64,000 nucleotides of DNA. Source: Arthrobotrys musiformis (lineage: Eukaryota > Ascomycota > Orbiliomycetes > Orbiliales > Orbiliaceae). This document shows, piece after piece, positions 23,012 to 36,759 of the stretch (position 1 is its first letter; each line of letters begins with the position of its first letter). Position numbers and translations under genes: made by a program. The notes under the pieces were generated by a model, which ran no database searches, was not told the origin of the DNA, and was given only the letters and a program-made list of their open reading frames with translations. The stretch lies in NCBI GenBank assembly GCA_036971715.1, contig JAVHJL010000004.1:1426001-1490000 (forward strand). The letters are read 5' to 3'.

Positions 23012-26000
23012 GGTGAATATTTGCTCAGATCAAAGCACATTTGGTGTCAAAGCGCTTTGGTCATAAGGTAAGAAATTAGTCCCCTTTGCCGCCGCCCTTC
23101 CGTTAATACGAAGCACAAGATCAACCAATCCGTCCAGACAAGAACGTTTTCGGACTAACACATCCCATAGGCATAGAATTCCTATTTTGATATTTTCGTA
23201 CAATAGACAACAAAATGCTGCATCATACGCGCATCAAGTTTCATTCTAGGCACCCAAGTTTTGTCCCCTTCTAACGGGACTTAGAAACAAGCTGGGGAAC
23301 AATCCTTACCCCCTCCCTTCTTTTCGGTTCTCGGGGATCCCATACTCATCTAGACGGGGTACCCGAGGAACGAACGAAGAAAACACATCACCTTCTCTTT
23401 TTCACTTTTGCACGGCATTTTCAAATAGTTTAACGGCGTCTACGGGTAGGAATATTGCATTATTTTTTCTTCTTGCCCTTGTCTTTGGGTATAGCTCTAC
23501 TTGACCGCCATCTGTCATTTGATATTCCCTTTGCATTTTCACAACCGGCTGGAGCATATCACAGGAAAACCGAGCATTTTTCATATCATATGCATGGCAG
23601 AGCGGTGAACCGAAATCTCTTTACTATTTGTTATTTCCTTTTCTTCCTTTCTTTTTCTTCCACCTTTCCCTTCTTTTCTTATTTCCTTCTGATACTGCTG
23701 TTCAACTTCTAGCTGTTGGATGTAACGATTTATTGGCCTGGCTCTGGTGTCACATCCCTATACCACGATACAATGCCAATGGGAGGATGGCAGGGCTATT
23801 ACCACCTACCACGAACCGGCTAACTCTTACCGCTTTTTCCCTCTTGTATCGAATTTCACATTTGTCTCGTGCCCAGCCTTTCCTGCAGAAAAATTTCCTT
23901 TCCGTGTATATTTTTTCTTCTTTTCTCTTTCATTTTTTCCCTTAGGATTACCTGAGACCTCACATAGCCGAGGGAAGATGGTTTTTTTTTTTTGCCATTC
24001 ATGTAATTAGCGAAATAAAAGTCAAGAAGGTCATATCGTTTTTTCTGTTTTAAATTTCGGATATCTATCATATGAAGCATCTTATCGGATATGTAAAGAC
24101 GGGTCGTTCAGAGATTAATATTAGGACGAGACTAGTTAATGTTAGCTATACGAAATTATTAGGTAAGGTTGGTATTGACTAGGGTGGAAGGAAAGAACGA
24201 TCGATGGATTTTCATCTTGTCTCTAAACTCGACTACTCGAGAAGTCTATGACACCAATACTTTAGTTAGATCCCGTCCAAACCCCTCCCTTTCCACTTCC
24301 CCTTCCCTTATTCAAAATATTTCCAACATTCGAGCTAGCTACAGGTAACTAGCAATCACTAATGTATCACTAAGTTAACCCAAGTTATTGTCATCTCTAA
24401 CAACTTAGTACGTATGTATAGCTAGTACTTGCAAGGGAAACCCCTTCCTCAGCTCCTGGTTAGCTAACATAACCTCCCCAAGTCCTTACTGCGGTAGGGG
24501 ACCCTTCCTCCCTTCCACCCCCCTTCTGTTAGCAAACACGTTCGGACAAAAACTAGACTTGGTTCAATTCCTCCCGTAGAAAGAACACCTGACCAGCGTC
24601 GGATATCTACAGGAACAGGAAACGTTTAAACCGGGCACACCATCCCTCCCCCATCCCATCCCATCCCCATCGCCGGCCATCACATCCTTTCCTTCTCGCC
24701 CATGCAATTAGATCCCTAAATGCTCCCAAAACGCGAAACCCGAATGAATTATTCGAGTATCAAGATAATAACAATAACAAAACGGCATAATGGTCCCCAA
24801 AAAATATAATTAATTAAACTAGCCAAAATAGATTAAAAAAAATAAAACCACAGACTATTATATTACATACAAATACAACACCAAGTTGCCAAAAACAAAA
24901 AAACTCGCGCAAAGGATTTATATTAGATTAAACAAATAAGCAATAATCCGAGACTGGAGTTGCTTACGGGTTTCTTACAATTGCAACTTCTAACGAAAGA
25001 ACTCCACATATAACGACACCCGTATACCCACCACTTTGTCCCCCCCTTTACCCCGGAAGGGCAGGTTCGTCCCCCTCCTAGTAAGGTCAGTAATTAATAC
25101 CGAAAGGCCGAGCGAGGTGGAGTCAATAAAACAAGCGGAGTAATGAAGAGGAGGAGAGGCTCTAGGCTGCAAGAAATCTAAACATCCATCCGTCAGTTAG
25201 TATTAAGGTGTGTGTGTGTGATCAAAGCTATGATATGATATGTATGTCTGGCGGCCGGCCGGTTGGTCTTCATACGGAATAGATAGAGCTAGACCTTTTC
25301 ACGAAACGGCTTGCGTAAATTCCCATGCATGAAAAAAAAAAACGAAACTTGGAAAAACAAAAAAAAGTTGATATAAAATATTGCTTCCAAGAGTTTAAAA
25401 ACAAAAACAATCACAAAACAGCATAGAGAGATACGTAGATTTCGTGTCGAGAGCTAGTTTCGAGAATTTGGCAAAATATATGTCGGTGCCGTGTCTACGA
25501 TATGTATGTTTTATGCAGGATATCGGAGAAGTTTTGGGGGGCGCACCCTCACTTTTTTTTCTTAATTCCTTTTGCTTAATTTTTTCGGAAACATCTATAT
25601 TCCAGTGATCATAAGAACAAATCGTATCATTCTCGTTCGAAAGGAACGTATTGAGAGCTAGAGACGAGACGAGACGATTGCAGCCAAAAAGAAAGAAAGA
25701 AGGGGAGCGCAGCAAAAAGTACTACAGCAGACTTAATCACATCAACCAATAAATCCTACCATGCATATCCTTCTTTTTTGGCAATTTATTCAAAACTTGG
25801 CTCGTGCGCAGCTTGTCCGGTTCTTTTCTTGAAATAGGTATGGGCTGCTTTTTTTTTCCTTCGCTGCTTGTTGGGTGGATTGTCTGTGTGTATGTGATTT
25901 TTTTATAGCGTTGATACGGACACGGCGGCGAATTCTTCCAATTTAGCCCCATCCCCGGCTACAATTTAGAAAATATCCACAACAGGACGACATTTAAGGT

Positions 26001-26723
26001 GAATCCTCTATAGCGGGATGTGCACTATTGGGGACGAGACGAACATTTTTTTGACAGGTTGTGAAGAACATGGGGGCTGGGTTAAGTTGCTATCAATTCT
26101 TGTTGGTTTTGTTGGACACAAATGAGATCAGAGTTTCCGGAGTATCTTTTGGATGTGAGCTAGCTATCGGTGGGTTGGCGCGGGGTTTAGGTTTGGGTTG
26201 GCGGTAGAAGAAAGTGGCGATAGTTTTCCAACTAGTTCGATGCAATGCAAGTGTTTGATGTTAATCTTCGATGTCATATTTTTTCTACTTCGCTCAAGAG
26301 CGGATGTACTCCGGGATAGTGCTCGAAACTACTCCGGACATACATATGTATTACACATTACATACATCAAAACATCTGCATTTTGCTCCGCATAAGTGAT
26401 ATCAACTAATGTATTGGCAGTTAATGGGTCCGGAATAAGTAGCTAAAAGTATGTTAAGTGATTACTTGCTTGCTTAGCTATTCGATCTTAAACATCGTCC
26501 ATTTCCCTTTTGAAAGGCAAAAGAAACCAATCGAATAGGCTTGTCGACGGCCATGTCGTCGACCTTTTTTTGCCTTGCTGCACACTGCAAGTAAACAGGT
26601 GGTCGCCCACACCTACATAGCGACATGGCTCGCCCGCGTCACACTAATGCCGAACTAACGAATCCCTACGCTAAGCAAGGAGTCTAAACTCATAACATCC
26701 TTTCATATGACATCGGGTGAGGC

Positions 26724-26746
26724 TTTTTTTTTTTTTTTTTTTTTTT
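26724..26746. repeat. Poly-T run (23 nt)
   Basis: Uninterrupted T homopolymer inside the gene desert, followed by more pyrimidine-rich sequence. No flanking duplication recognised by eye. Confidence 0.9.
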
Positions 26747-29700
26747 CCTTCTTTTACCTTTCCACCCTTTTCTCTCGCACGGGTTTTTTTCTTCTTGGAA
26801 AAGGACAGAACCGACCTGTCTAACGTTTCTTTTTTTTGGGGGGGACGTGTGTGGGTGTTTGATTATTACATAGCGTATTATTTCGTCTCGGGGAGCGGGA
26901 TTGGTCTTTCTTCTTGCTCGAGTAGGAATGTTCGGCCGGGGCGATCGGTGTCATCGGGGGAAGGGCCCACTTGGCAAGTTCAAACGGTAAGGAATGTGAA
27001 AAAGGGAGCGTGTGCTGCTAGTTGATTTGATTTCGAACGTGTTTTTCCTTCATGTGAATGGTGGGAAAATAGCTAATGATAGAAAGCGGCGGCACGCTCG
27101 AAATTCAAGAATAACTCTGATATAGCATATATAAAAAAAGTTAATTGATGTAATTTTGCTAAAATATGCTACTCAGAAGATCTCTGCAAAATATCATTTA
27201 AGGGGAGAGAGAAACGAGGGAAAAAAGGAAAAAAGAAACGAGGGAAAAGGTCCTTCGACGTAAGTTTTCCATCATATTTCTCGGTTCGTCGGGTTACTAG
27301 CCACCATTTTACTGCTTCTTTTTCTTGGTTGGTGATTTTTCTAAGAAATGATTGGATTTCGATTCGATGTATGTAAATGTGGGTTTCGGGTCGTCGGTCG
27401 TTACATGCATGTCAAATGAACGGTTTTTTTCTGTGAGCCACTTCTTGGAAGCTGAAGAAGATGTGGCAAAAGAACGTCAAGCTTGCGAGCAAGCAAAAGA
27501 AGCTGCTCGAGAGTGGGTCCCGTTGGAAAAGAAGCTGTCCAACATCTATGAAGGAGTACATAGTACATACATCTATCATACATGTGTACATCATCCATCG
27601 AATAGGTCCGAAAAATGGATCCCCCTTCCCTTCTGTTGTGCAGCAAATGCCATGCACGACGTTTAAAGGTGAAAGGGAAAGGAAACCGACGTGGTTCTCC
27701 ACATAACTGCAGGATGCTCTTGCATCCTCGACGAATCGCAACCCACAGGACTCTATATTTTTGGGCTGTAATATCTTTCTTCTATGTACGCACTGCACGT
27801 CTTCAGGAATTAGTACTGTCGACAAGGCCGACTCGGCGGAAGGAATACTATACGGTAAAGATCCTCCTTCTTTTGGGTATTTTTACTTTTTTCCCCTCCT
27901 CCCCTCTCCGAGGTCAAGCATGTTGTGGTTGCGCAATCGCGACCCAAAGGGAGAAAATAAAAACAGCGCTTGGCACCATTCGTCCGTGTCGAGGGGAAGA
28001 CAATAGGTCCATCACTGCTCCTCGTGTGGGGACAAAATGCCCAAAAGTGCGCCAGAATGGTTAAATTTCAGGATGTGTGCTTGCTGCGTCGCCTTTTGCA
28101 TTCACACCATCCATCGACTCCAACTGCTCTTCTTCTGTTCGAAGCAGAAAAAAAAGATGCTTTCTAGCTTGCGTCTTGGTGACAAGGATCCCTTGAACCA
28201 TGCCTTGGGCCGTTAAACGGCTTCCCGTGACTAGGGTTGGGAATCAAGCCATAAATGTCTGAACACTGTCACCAGAAAAGAAGATGCATGTTTCCCTCGC
28301 CCCCGTGAAAATTCTCCCCGGGCTACGGGAGCGCCCCGCGGGCCCCGGTCATATTTTCTTTCGCTTATTGTGGCTTTAAAATTTGCTTAGGGAGGACGCA
28401 ACTTAAGCCGAAATGTTAAGAGTAGAAGTCAAAGGGACTATTGTTGAGAGGTACCGGGAATATCTGTGACTGTTAATGTTTAAACCAGTCTACTAAGATA
28501 GTAGTAGTCCCACTAAAACGGTCTTAAGGGACCGAATCGAACGTTTATATCGCCATATCCCCAATTGACGGCATATCGCTGAGCGGTTGATGAAGCAGTG
28601 TACCCGAGGTTCCGTGGGGCTTGGACTTTCGCAACGAAGGGGAAAGGTCTGTCTTGATGGTTAACTTTTTGCGGAAAAGCACTCACGTCAAAAAAAAAAT
28701 TAAAACAAAAAAGTGGCTGCCTAGTCCACTTTCCCTTCTTTCCCATCCCCAAAAGCAAATACCCCACACACATCACCGAGCAAAAATTACGGGCATGGCG
28801 AATCTGCAAGTTAAACTGACTTGCCCGTCCTTACATGAGCACGTGCCAGAGCATGATGGAAACTCGTGGGCGGTTCCTACATGTGTACCCAAAGCATGCA
28901 GAATACCCATACCGAAAAGGCCATCTCATTGTCGGGTTTCGTGTTAAGGTGGAGCAATGAGCCGGAATATCTGGGTACAAACAAGTATGACGAAGATCCT
29001 CTATTCGTGTTGGTTATCCCTGACGGGATAGACGATAGACCGATAAGAGGTCTCAATGCAATACCCAGCCTTATCAGATCGGAAAATCCGGCCCGTCAAT
29101 ATCGTTCATGCTAATGCGGACTTGAAGGCTTCACCCTTGCGCCAATTTTCCTTAGCAAGTAAAACGGAAGTACGAAACAAACTAAAATACGAAATTGATG
29201 GTGATGTGGCTTTCGTTCAACTTTTATGGCCGAAAGCGTTGGGGGTGGTTTTTTAAATTGTGGCTTGCCATTGGTGGTGCTGGTCTGTCAAATTCGTCGA
29301 TGTTCCTGAAAAAAACATACTGTGTAGGGCACAACATGGATAATCACTTTAGCTTGGTTCTCGAAACCATCTCGATTTCGAGAAGATCTCATTGACATCC
29401 TGATATCCTTCGGGTAAGGGAAGAGTGAAGCGAAAGCAAGATCCTGCCACTCGGAGGATTTTCTTCTGACCCTGTTGCAGATGGCCTTGTTCGCGATACT
29501 TGGCTGGATGCTGGCTCATGATCAGACCCGGATAGACAACTCGGGTCTGTGTCATCCTGGGCCCCCGGACGTGCTAGACACGAAGGGGCAGCTCCCAGAG
29601 TACCAAGGCTTCATTAGCAAGGACGCCCCCAGTACTATCCCGTCAATTGGAATCGAAACTGCGCTCAGAAAAGCCGAACCACCCCAAAAAAATGTCTAGA

Positions 29701-32700
29701 AAATTTCTGATATCGGCAATCACATCTACAATCGATTTGCGGGATGCAGAGTTAAAACATAATTCATGACGTTCACAGAGGCATATACCGAAATGAAATG
29801 TACTGCGCCAATTTGCTGGGTTTTCAGAGGAGCTCGAGCCATTATAGAACTTCCCGATCTGGAAACTTGGTGTTGCAAATTTTTGTGTCCGTTGGTTCTT
29901 TCGGAGAGTTATGAGTTGTGAACTGGAAAAGAAAATTTTATGATATCCGCCGCATCTCACAAGCGGTTCTCTATTGGGACGAGAGAGGGGGGGTTGATTG
30001 CTAGTAGATGCGGTAGAAGCCTCAGGGAGTTAATCAGCCTCGAGGGTGTAGAAGCTTAAACTTCAATGAATGATTGCAAAATTGCGCAAATTGCATTATC
30101 CAGTTCCTCGGTCCTCTTCATAGTTCGACATGGCGGTGCTAGTATCGCAGGCATCATGGAAGCGTAAATAAACTGCGACCTGTGCTTTTCAATCAATATG
30201 AATCCTTGACCTAGATGCACCTTCCCTCGTACAAGTGGAACCTTGTAGAAATCAAGGATCACGCGGGGACCAGAAAAAAAGACCTATGGGGATGCGAACA
30301 TGAACATGTGTTCGTTGTAACGTTACCTTGCACAAAATACTTCCTTCTGAATATCCGGGTGAGAGCATAGGTATACGGAACTAGTGTCGGCATGCTCGCT
30401 CTTTTTCCCTTCCTGGGACTATTGGGTTCCGGTGGGTGATGAAACCCGGCCTGGACTGACCGAGGGGTCTACAGGCTAGCTAGTTGGTTTCGCCTCTGAT
30501 GATCGTGGCCGGATAGACAGCATAGTTTTCTATTTCAAGGAAGCCGCGGGACGACCTTGGACCTCAGCTGATATATTTCTTTTGAACCTGAGCGGTTAGC
30601 ATCTACCCGTCGCCGTGCTATCTAAGCCGTCGGACGGAAGAGCTAGCAAGGCAAGCGTCGGCTGAGCTGAGGCAGTAGGTAGTTGGGATTCGAAACGGCT
30701 TGTAGGCTCCAATCCGTTGCAGGCGAATCGATCCCCAAATAGAAATCTATGAGCGGCTTCCAACATATGTACTGTTACTTGTGATAGACTATCGTAGAAT
30801 GCATGCAGCGACTCGAGCAGTTGTTGGATACTGTTGATTGCTGCTACCCTTGCAGGATTTCAGACCCTGGCGGTGCATGTAAAGTCTGGATATAGAGAAT
30901 TGGCGTGGTTCAGGCCGCCTCATCTCGAAAGGAGGTAGAACGATGCCGGAGAGATGATTCGCCTTCGGAACGCCGGTCAATGGGGCTTGGTGAGCTGTAC
31001 TATGCGGGTTATGGGCGTCGTGTAGGGATAGACCCTGACGAGCAGTCGAATCGAATCGAATCAACCTCACACAAAAGATACGTCCGATGGCTTCGGCTTT
31101 GAACATCAAGATATTCGAATTTAGATGCAAGATTTGTTGGAGCATAAGATTTTAGTCTAAGGAGGCTGTAGTAGATGATTTGATATCATTTGGGGAATTT
31201 AGCAAAATAATTTTTTTCAGCCGTCTAGCCGATCGTCGCAAACGGGTATCTTGTGATTATGATAAGTTATTTACTTACGCATACGTATATCGGCTTGGTA
31301 CTGCTAATTTCAAATCGAGTTTACGGAAAACTCCTTGCGTTTCAGAACAAGCACGTCGTCTGCCTCCGCGTACGGACATATACCCTTCCCAGGGCTCGAC
31401 TCGATCTTGGTAGCGCAAGGACAACCGAGGCATTGTGCAGTATATTACTGCGATATTCGATAATTGAGATCGATTATAGGCTAAGAGCTATGGGTTCGTG
31501 ATTTGCGGACAGGCCTCTTTCTTTAAAACGGAAAATTAATACGATAGATGATACAAATATAAGGAGTATAAGTCTCCCATTATGCAATCGCACCCGCCCA
31601 GAGGTTCTGCCTATCAATCCCCACCGTTGGAGGGACGAGCTACGGAAAATAATTTCGCGTCACTAGTTCCCTCAAACGGATACCTGCTTATGAAGCCGGT
31701 CCATGATGGCTGGTATGCTGAACTGGGTCGGCATCCACGGCTTCAGAACAACATGGACATGGTAAGCAGTATGCTGCGGTTCTAGTAGAGGCAATTGGGT
31801 AAACCACCGCAATGGGCGTCACTGTTCGTGTGGTTCCACCGACTGCTACAAAACTTCCACAAGTCGCTCAGATGCCCATGGACCATGCGACCACTGTGTG
31901 TCACGTCGTACAATCTTCATCGTCCAGGGTAATTCGATGCGAGGACGAGGAACACCTTCGCGTTTGAAGTTTTTGCGGTTGAGCAAGTGACTAGCTTCAG
32001 AACGATGGGATTTAGCTTGGTTTCAGCGCCCTGCACGTGTTGCAGTATCACCATTGTCATGGAAGTGTATCTGTCCTCCATTTTGGTCTTTGGGTTTTGA
32101 GGAGAGGCTTCGCGGCTGCCTTCTTCTTTTTTGTGGGGAAGCCTGATGGGATTTGTAAATTTGCTGAGTGTCAAGAGATTTCTATTCGCGACAATTTTCA
32201 TGACCGGATATCGTACGAATGGATATCGTTAGAAACGGTTATCTCGAGAATCATGCGTGGTCTCCCCGGGAAGCCGCCGGGATACCAAACCCGGTGTTTT
32301 CCCGGTTACACCACCAAAGTTCCATCTGCCCACGTCCACAGCACTTGAACGAATACCAACATGTACAAAGCCGATACTCAACAGTTATTCCACATATGCG
32401 AAAGAACCTCGTCTTTTCTAAGACGGGATACTTCGATGCGTTCGTGGTGGGTTTTTCCTGATTGATAGGTTTGTATTGGCTTGTAATGTAATGTGCATGT
32501 ACCTGTACCTCATCGGCCATATCCACAGTTTTTGCAAACCAGCCACCACCGTTGCCTCACCCTCCATTTTACCTGCAGGAAGGTCTCCACACACGGGAAT
32601 ACAAGGACCAGGAATGGTGGGCCCTGTCACCACCTTCACAAAATACCCTTGAATTGCGGACTAGGGGCTGCAGCTGTCAACTTTTTTGTGGTCGCTTTGG

Positions 32701-33681
32701 CTAGGAGAACGTTGAGCCTGTTCCTCGCGTCGAAGGAGATTCCGTATAAACTCAGAAGCTTGATTTTACTACTCTACGTATGAGATATGGAGATCTTGAT
32801 GTCAGTGACGCCCCTCCAATATGCAACTTTACAACATCCGAAAAGAACTTTTTTCTTTCTTCGCTGCATTGTCTTAAGCTGGACGCTAATTATTTCAAAT
32901 AGAGGGATTTAGGTTCCACATAGACAGCAGAGCTAGGCGGAACAAGCTCGGCCATTCGAAAATGAGGCGCTCGGTCGCTGCACTTCTAAGAATAGAATCG
33001 AGTGCATTTTTTTCATTGATATCTCCAGTCTGCCCGACACTGTCCACGTCTGGTCTAAGCGCGAGACCCTTTACGATGGGATGTTAAGCTCTTGTGAAGA
33101 GACAGGGAAACGACAAGGGAATCACGCGTCTAAGAGTTTATGCCATCATGAAAGAGATCTGGATCACCCACCCTGCCTGCTCGTCTATTTGATTCTTCCA
33201 CTCGGACACCTGGGATATCTTTAGCTCTCCCTAGACCGTATTATCCAGTCGCCCAGCAGGATTTTAGAAGGCCCACCAACCAATAACATTCTAGTAGGGA
33301 GCCTACTTTCTGTTGAGGAGTATGTGCAATACATAGTACGTAGGATCGGGAGGTTCCTTTTCTTCTTCTACGGCGGCCAGAGAGTCAACACTAGGCCAAC
33401 CGCTCAGTACGTTTCAGACACGGAACATGCAGAACATCTCTTGCCTTTTCCTGAAAGCGCCTTCGGATGCTGGTTCATCTTACCGCAAACCCCGAAAAGG
33501 TTTACCGTACATACGCAGTAGTGCGGATGGCACGCCAGCAGTTGATCCCCCATCCATCATCTGTCTTGGATGATCATGACTTGCTGAGGCCGGCATGCAT
33601 TACTCGAGTTTTCCCGATGGACGCTACGATTGGTGCATTCACATTGCTCGCTCAGAGACAGCTTGAAGTTCACCCAGTTGA

Positions 33682-33683
<2 letters not shown>

Positions 33684-33713
<30 letters not shown>
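33684..33713. repeat. Poly-T run (30 nt)
   Basis: Longest homopolymer in the window. Read on the minus strand it is an A30 tract that could be the tail of a retroposed sequence, but I could not find a target-site duplication or a coding remnant next to it. Confidence 0.9.
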
Positions 33714-33714
<1 letters not shown>

Positions 33715-36682
33715 TGCTTGCTGCATCCCCTTTTTAACCAAGATAACGAGTCTACCTGTTCCAGCTTATGCAATCACTCATCCCGTTACAATCAAAAAAT
33801 ATAATTGTGAATGAATGGGGGAGGGCCGAAAAAGCCCGCAATAGTGTTGTAAAGGCAGGAAAAAAAACCCCTACTCGTACATAGTAAATTGGGGTAAAAG
33901 TCAGAAAAGACCCGAGGAAAAAGTCGTTGATAGCCAAAGGCTCTTTCTGAAGGCTTTCGAGTTTCATCTAACTGGCGGACGAGGATACCCCCTACTTTTT
34001 GTTGCCCCGGAGGGACTTGGAAGCAATCGAACGACTGACTCTGGCGCACGGGAAGAGGCATCCCGTGTCTGCTCACAAGCCTGGCCGCCGCCAGCAAGGA
34101 AAGGAAAAAAAAAAAAAACTAAACTGCTGCGTAGCTGTTGAACCGGCTCGATCAGAAGCCACTGCCTTTCTTTTCTTACAAAGTCCAGGCAGGGGATGGG
34201 TCCTCCGTCAATTTCCCTCCCCCTTCCACATTTCCGAATGTACTAAAAAAGCAAACAACGGCTGGCAGGAACAGGCTCAAGGACCATTATGGAAAAGCGA
34301 CATAATTGCCTGTAAATCAGCATATCGACATCGACGGTAATCGGCCATTCAGGATATTTAGAACTCTCTGACATACTTGATGTCTGTACATACATACACA
34401 CACATACATACAGATATACGCATATCTTGCCCGACGGATGATAACGAATCGCTTAGATTCTGGAAAAATAGGGAACCATATGCGTGCCTCAAATATTCGC
34501 TCGTAGTAGACTTGTACGTAGAGTAGGTCGTAGACTTTCGTCGGAGAAACTTCTAGCTTGCCCTAAAATGAACCCGGGTACCTGTACAAAACAGACAACC
34601 CAGACATAGTATGCATCCAGACTAGATCTTAGAAGATCATATCATATCATGTAAGTACCGTTTGTTAGATCCGTGGCGGCAGCAGGCGTTTTTTTCCTCT
34701 CGCGACGAGCAACACATTTGGAGGGCCACTATTTTCTAAGATCGAACGTCTAATTTGTGCTATAACAGCGGGCTATTATACACCTACCAACATTCTATTG
34801 GTCTAATCCTCGAAATCAAGTCAAATCAATCAATCATTCAATCAATCAGTGGTTGATATTTATATATTTTATTTTTATTTTTTGCTGTTGATAGAAGAAG
34901 AGGAAGAAAAAGAACCACTTCTCTCTTCTTTTTTCTTACTCGCTTTCTTTCTTTCTTTCTCCTTTCTCAGGTTCTCAAATAGCTCGAATACTCCTTTCTC
35001 CTGTCTCTTCAGAAACTCTCTTTCGAGTAATTGTAGTCGCGGCGGGAAAGTTGTCTTATCGGATCCCAAATTAGAGATCTCAATCACATACAAAACTAGA
35101 CTCCGCACTATCCTGAAAAGAAGCCGCGCCGACAGGTCTGAAGCTTAAGATTTCCCCCCCAAAGCAAGTTCCTTCTGGCGGGCTGGCAAAAAGACATCAT
35201 CTCAGACCATCAATTCTTTCCTCCCGCGCCGGTCCCTTTTTTTCGGAGTCCAAAACGACGATTTCAAATCTAAAGAACTAGGAAGCTTTCGGGTTCGTCC
35301 AGTCCCATTTTATTTTTGTTTTTCGTTACTACCTTCTCGATTCTTTTGACGTTTAACGACGAGGTAATTTTGTCTTGACCTGTCTTGCATTCTTTTGCCC
35401 ACAGTCGGTTTTCTCCAACCAAAAACCTTCGAGCTTCCCAGAACTTTTCTTTTCCTTCGGGTGTATTTTGAGGCCGCCCCGGGAGCACTTGCCCGTGCGA
35501 GCATTCTTGGCGCCCCGGGAAGTATCATGCTCCTTCCATCTCGGGCCCCACACCGCCCGTAACATCGAAGACTCACGCTCACGCTCAGAGTCCTTCTTTG
35601 CCCTTAATCTTACTCACACCACCTTGATCGCTCTTATTGGAACGGCTGTCTGCCATTGCTTCCTAGTCTTCTTTTTTGCTTTTCGGCTTCCTTCGGTGGG
35701 AATAGGCTGTTGTAGTTTCTGGTGTATTTTCTTTTTTCCCTTTTGTCAAGTACAAGTTAGCGGGAGACTAGAGCGTGCCCACACCTGTTGACACCCTGCT
35801 TCACTTTCTTCTGGAATTATTTTTTTATATTTTAGCCCTCCCACACCCCCATACATAACCTGGCCCTCGTACCTGTCGACACTCCCGCTCTACGTACATC
35901 TGTCAAGGTGAAGGGGCTTTATTAGCACGAAAGTAAAGAAGGAACGCACATAAACAGACAAAAAGGACTGACCAGGTCTAAAAGTGGAGGCTACGGTTCA
36001 ATATTTTTTCAAAGCGACCATATCTCTATCTTGTATTTCTCCCTTCTGCCCTGTCGCATCTTCTATCCAAACAGTCAGTCAGTCTCTTGAATATTCCTTC
36101 AACAATATAAACTTACAACATCTTGCATCTGATCCTGTCTCCCGTTATTACTGTTCCGACTCGACCCTTTGATTGACATCGCCGTCGTTGTTCTTTCTCT
36201 TATTTTCCTGGTTGGAGACTTTTTATACAAACTTGGGGACTTTTCCTTCTAACGTTTTGACTGTGGCTGAAGAGCTTGTCATAAAACAGGGGCCAATCCT
36301 TCCACCAGCATCATCAAGCAGCGGTTGGCTTTTTTATTTTCGCAAACACCAACAATTTGGCCGCTCCACAGAAATTTCCCACTCGGAACGCGAACGACAC
36401 TGTTATCGCGAAGAAGACTATTTTTCCTTTAAACATAAAAAGTTTGGGACTTTGAGGGTTATTTAGAAGGGACTCAACGGGTTTATTCCTCGACCTATTT
36501 CCATCTCTTTTTTGTGATCTTATTTTTTTTTTTCCCTTGACGAAGAGAAGAAAAGAGATCCCCGGCTGCAAATTTTCTTCGGTATCGATACGCATCGACT
36601 TCTCGTACGACTCTCACTACTTTTCAATCCTGTGTATTCTTGAGCAATTGGATACCCTTCTGACCTAATATCGAATACTGAT

Positions 36683-36757
36683 GTAAGTTTTCACTTTTCA
36701 GGAGAAGGGGGGAACGGGTGCATATAATGTGATACTAACCATATATATACATCATAG
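36683..36757 (+). promoter_or_regulatory. Probable 5'-UTR intron just before the MedA-like start codon
   Basis: GTAAGT donor at 36683, an ACTAAC branch-like site near 36734-36739 and a CATAG acceptor ending at 36757. The first ATG of the coding model follows two bases later. Inferred from splice consensus. Confidence 0.5.
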
Positions 36758-36759
36758 AT

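Larger units (their letters stand above)
23012..36682. other. Gene desert of about 13.7 kb upstream of the MedA-like gene
   Basis: No open frame here has a recognisable domain, sustained codon bias or splice-linked continuation on either strand. Landmarks: CCCAT repeats near 24650-24670, T runs at 26724-26746 and 33684-33713, a GT tract near 25210-25219, an ACATAC/ACACAC stretch near 34390-34412, and pyrimidine-rich tracts through 34900-36580 that fit a long leader of the downstream gene. I looked for tRNA-like B boxes, telomere repeats and transposase signatures and found none. Likely regulatory DNA, long untranslated leader or noncoding transcripts, none of which the sequence alone can prove. 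Confidence 0.5.

Noticed and set aside
27352..28167. Cluster of overlapping short frames on both strands
   Set aside because: Frames contradict each other, have no shared exon logic, and resemble nothing known.
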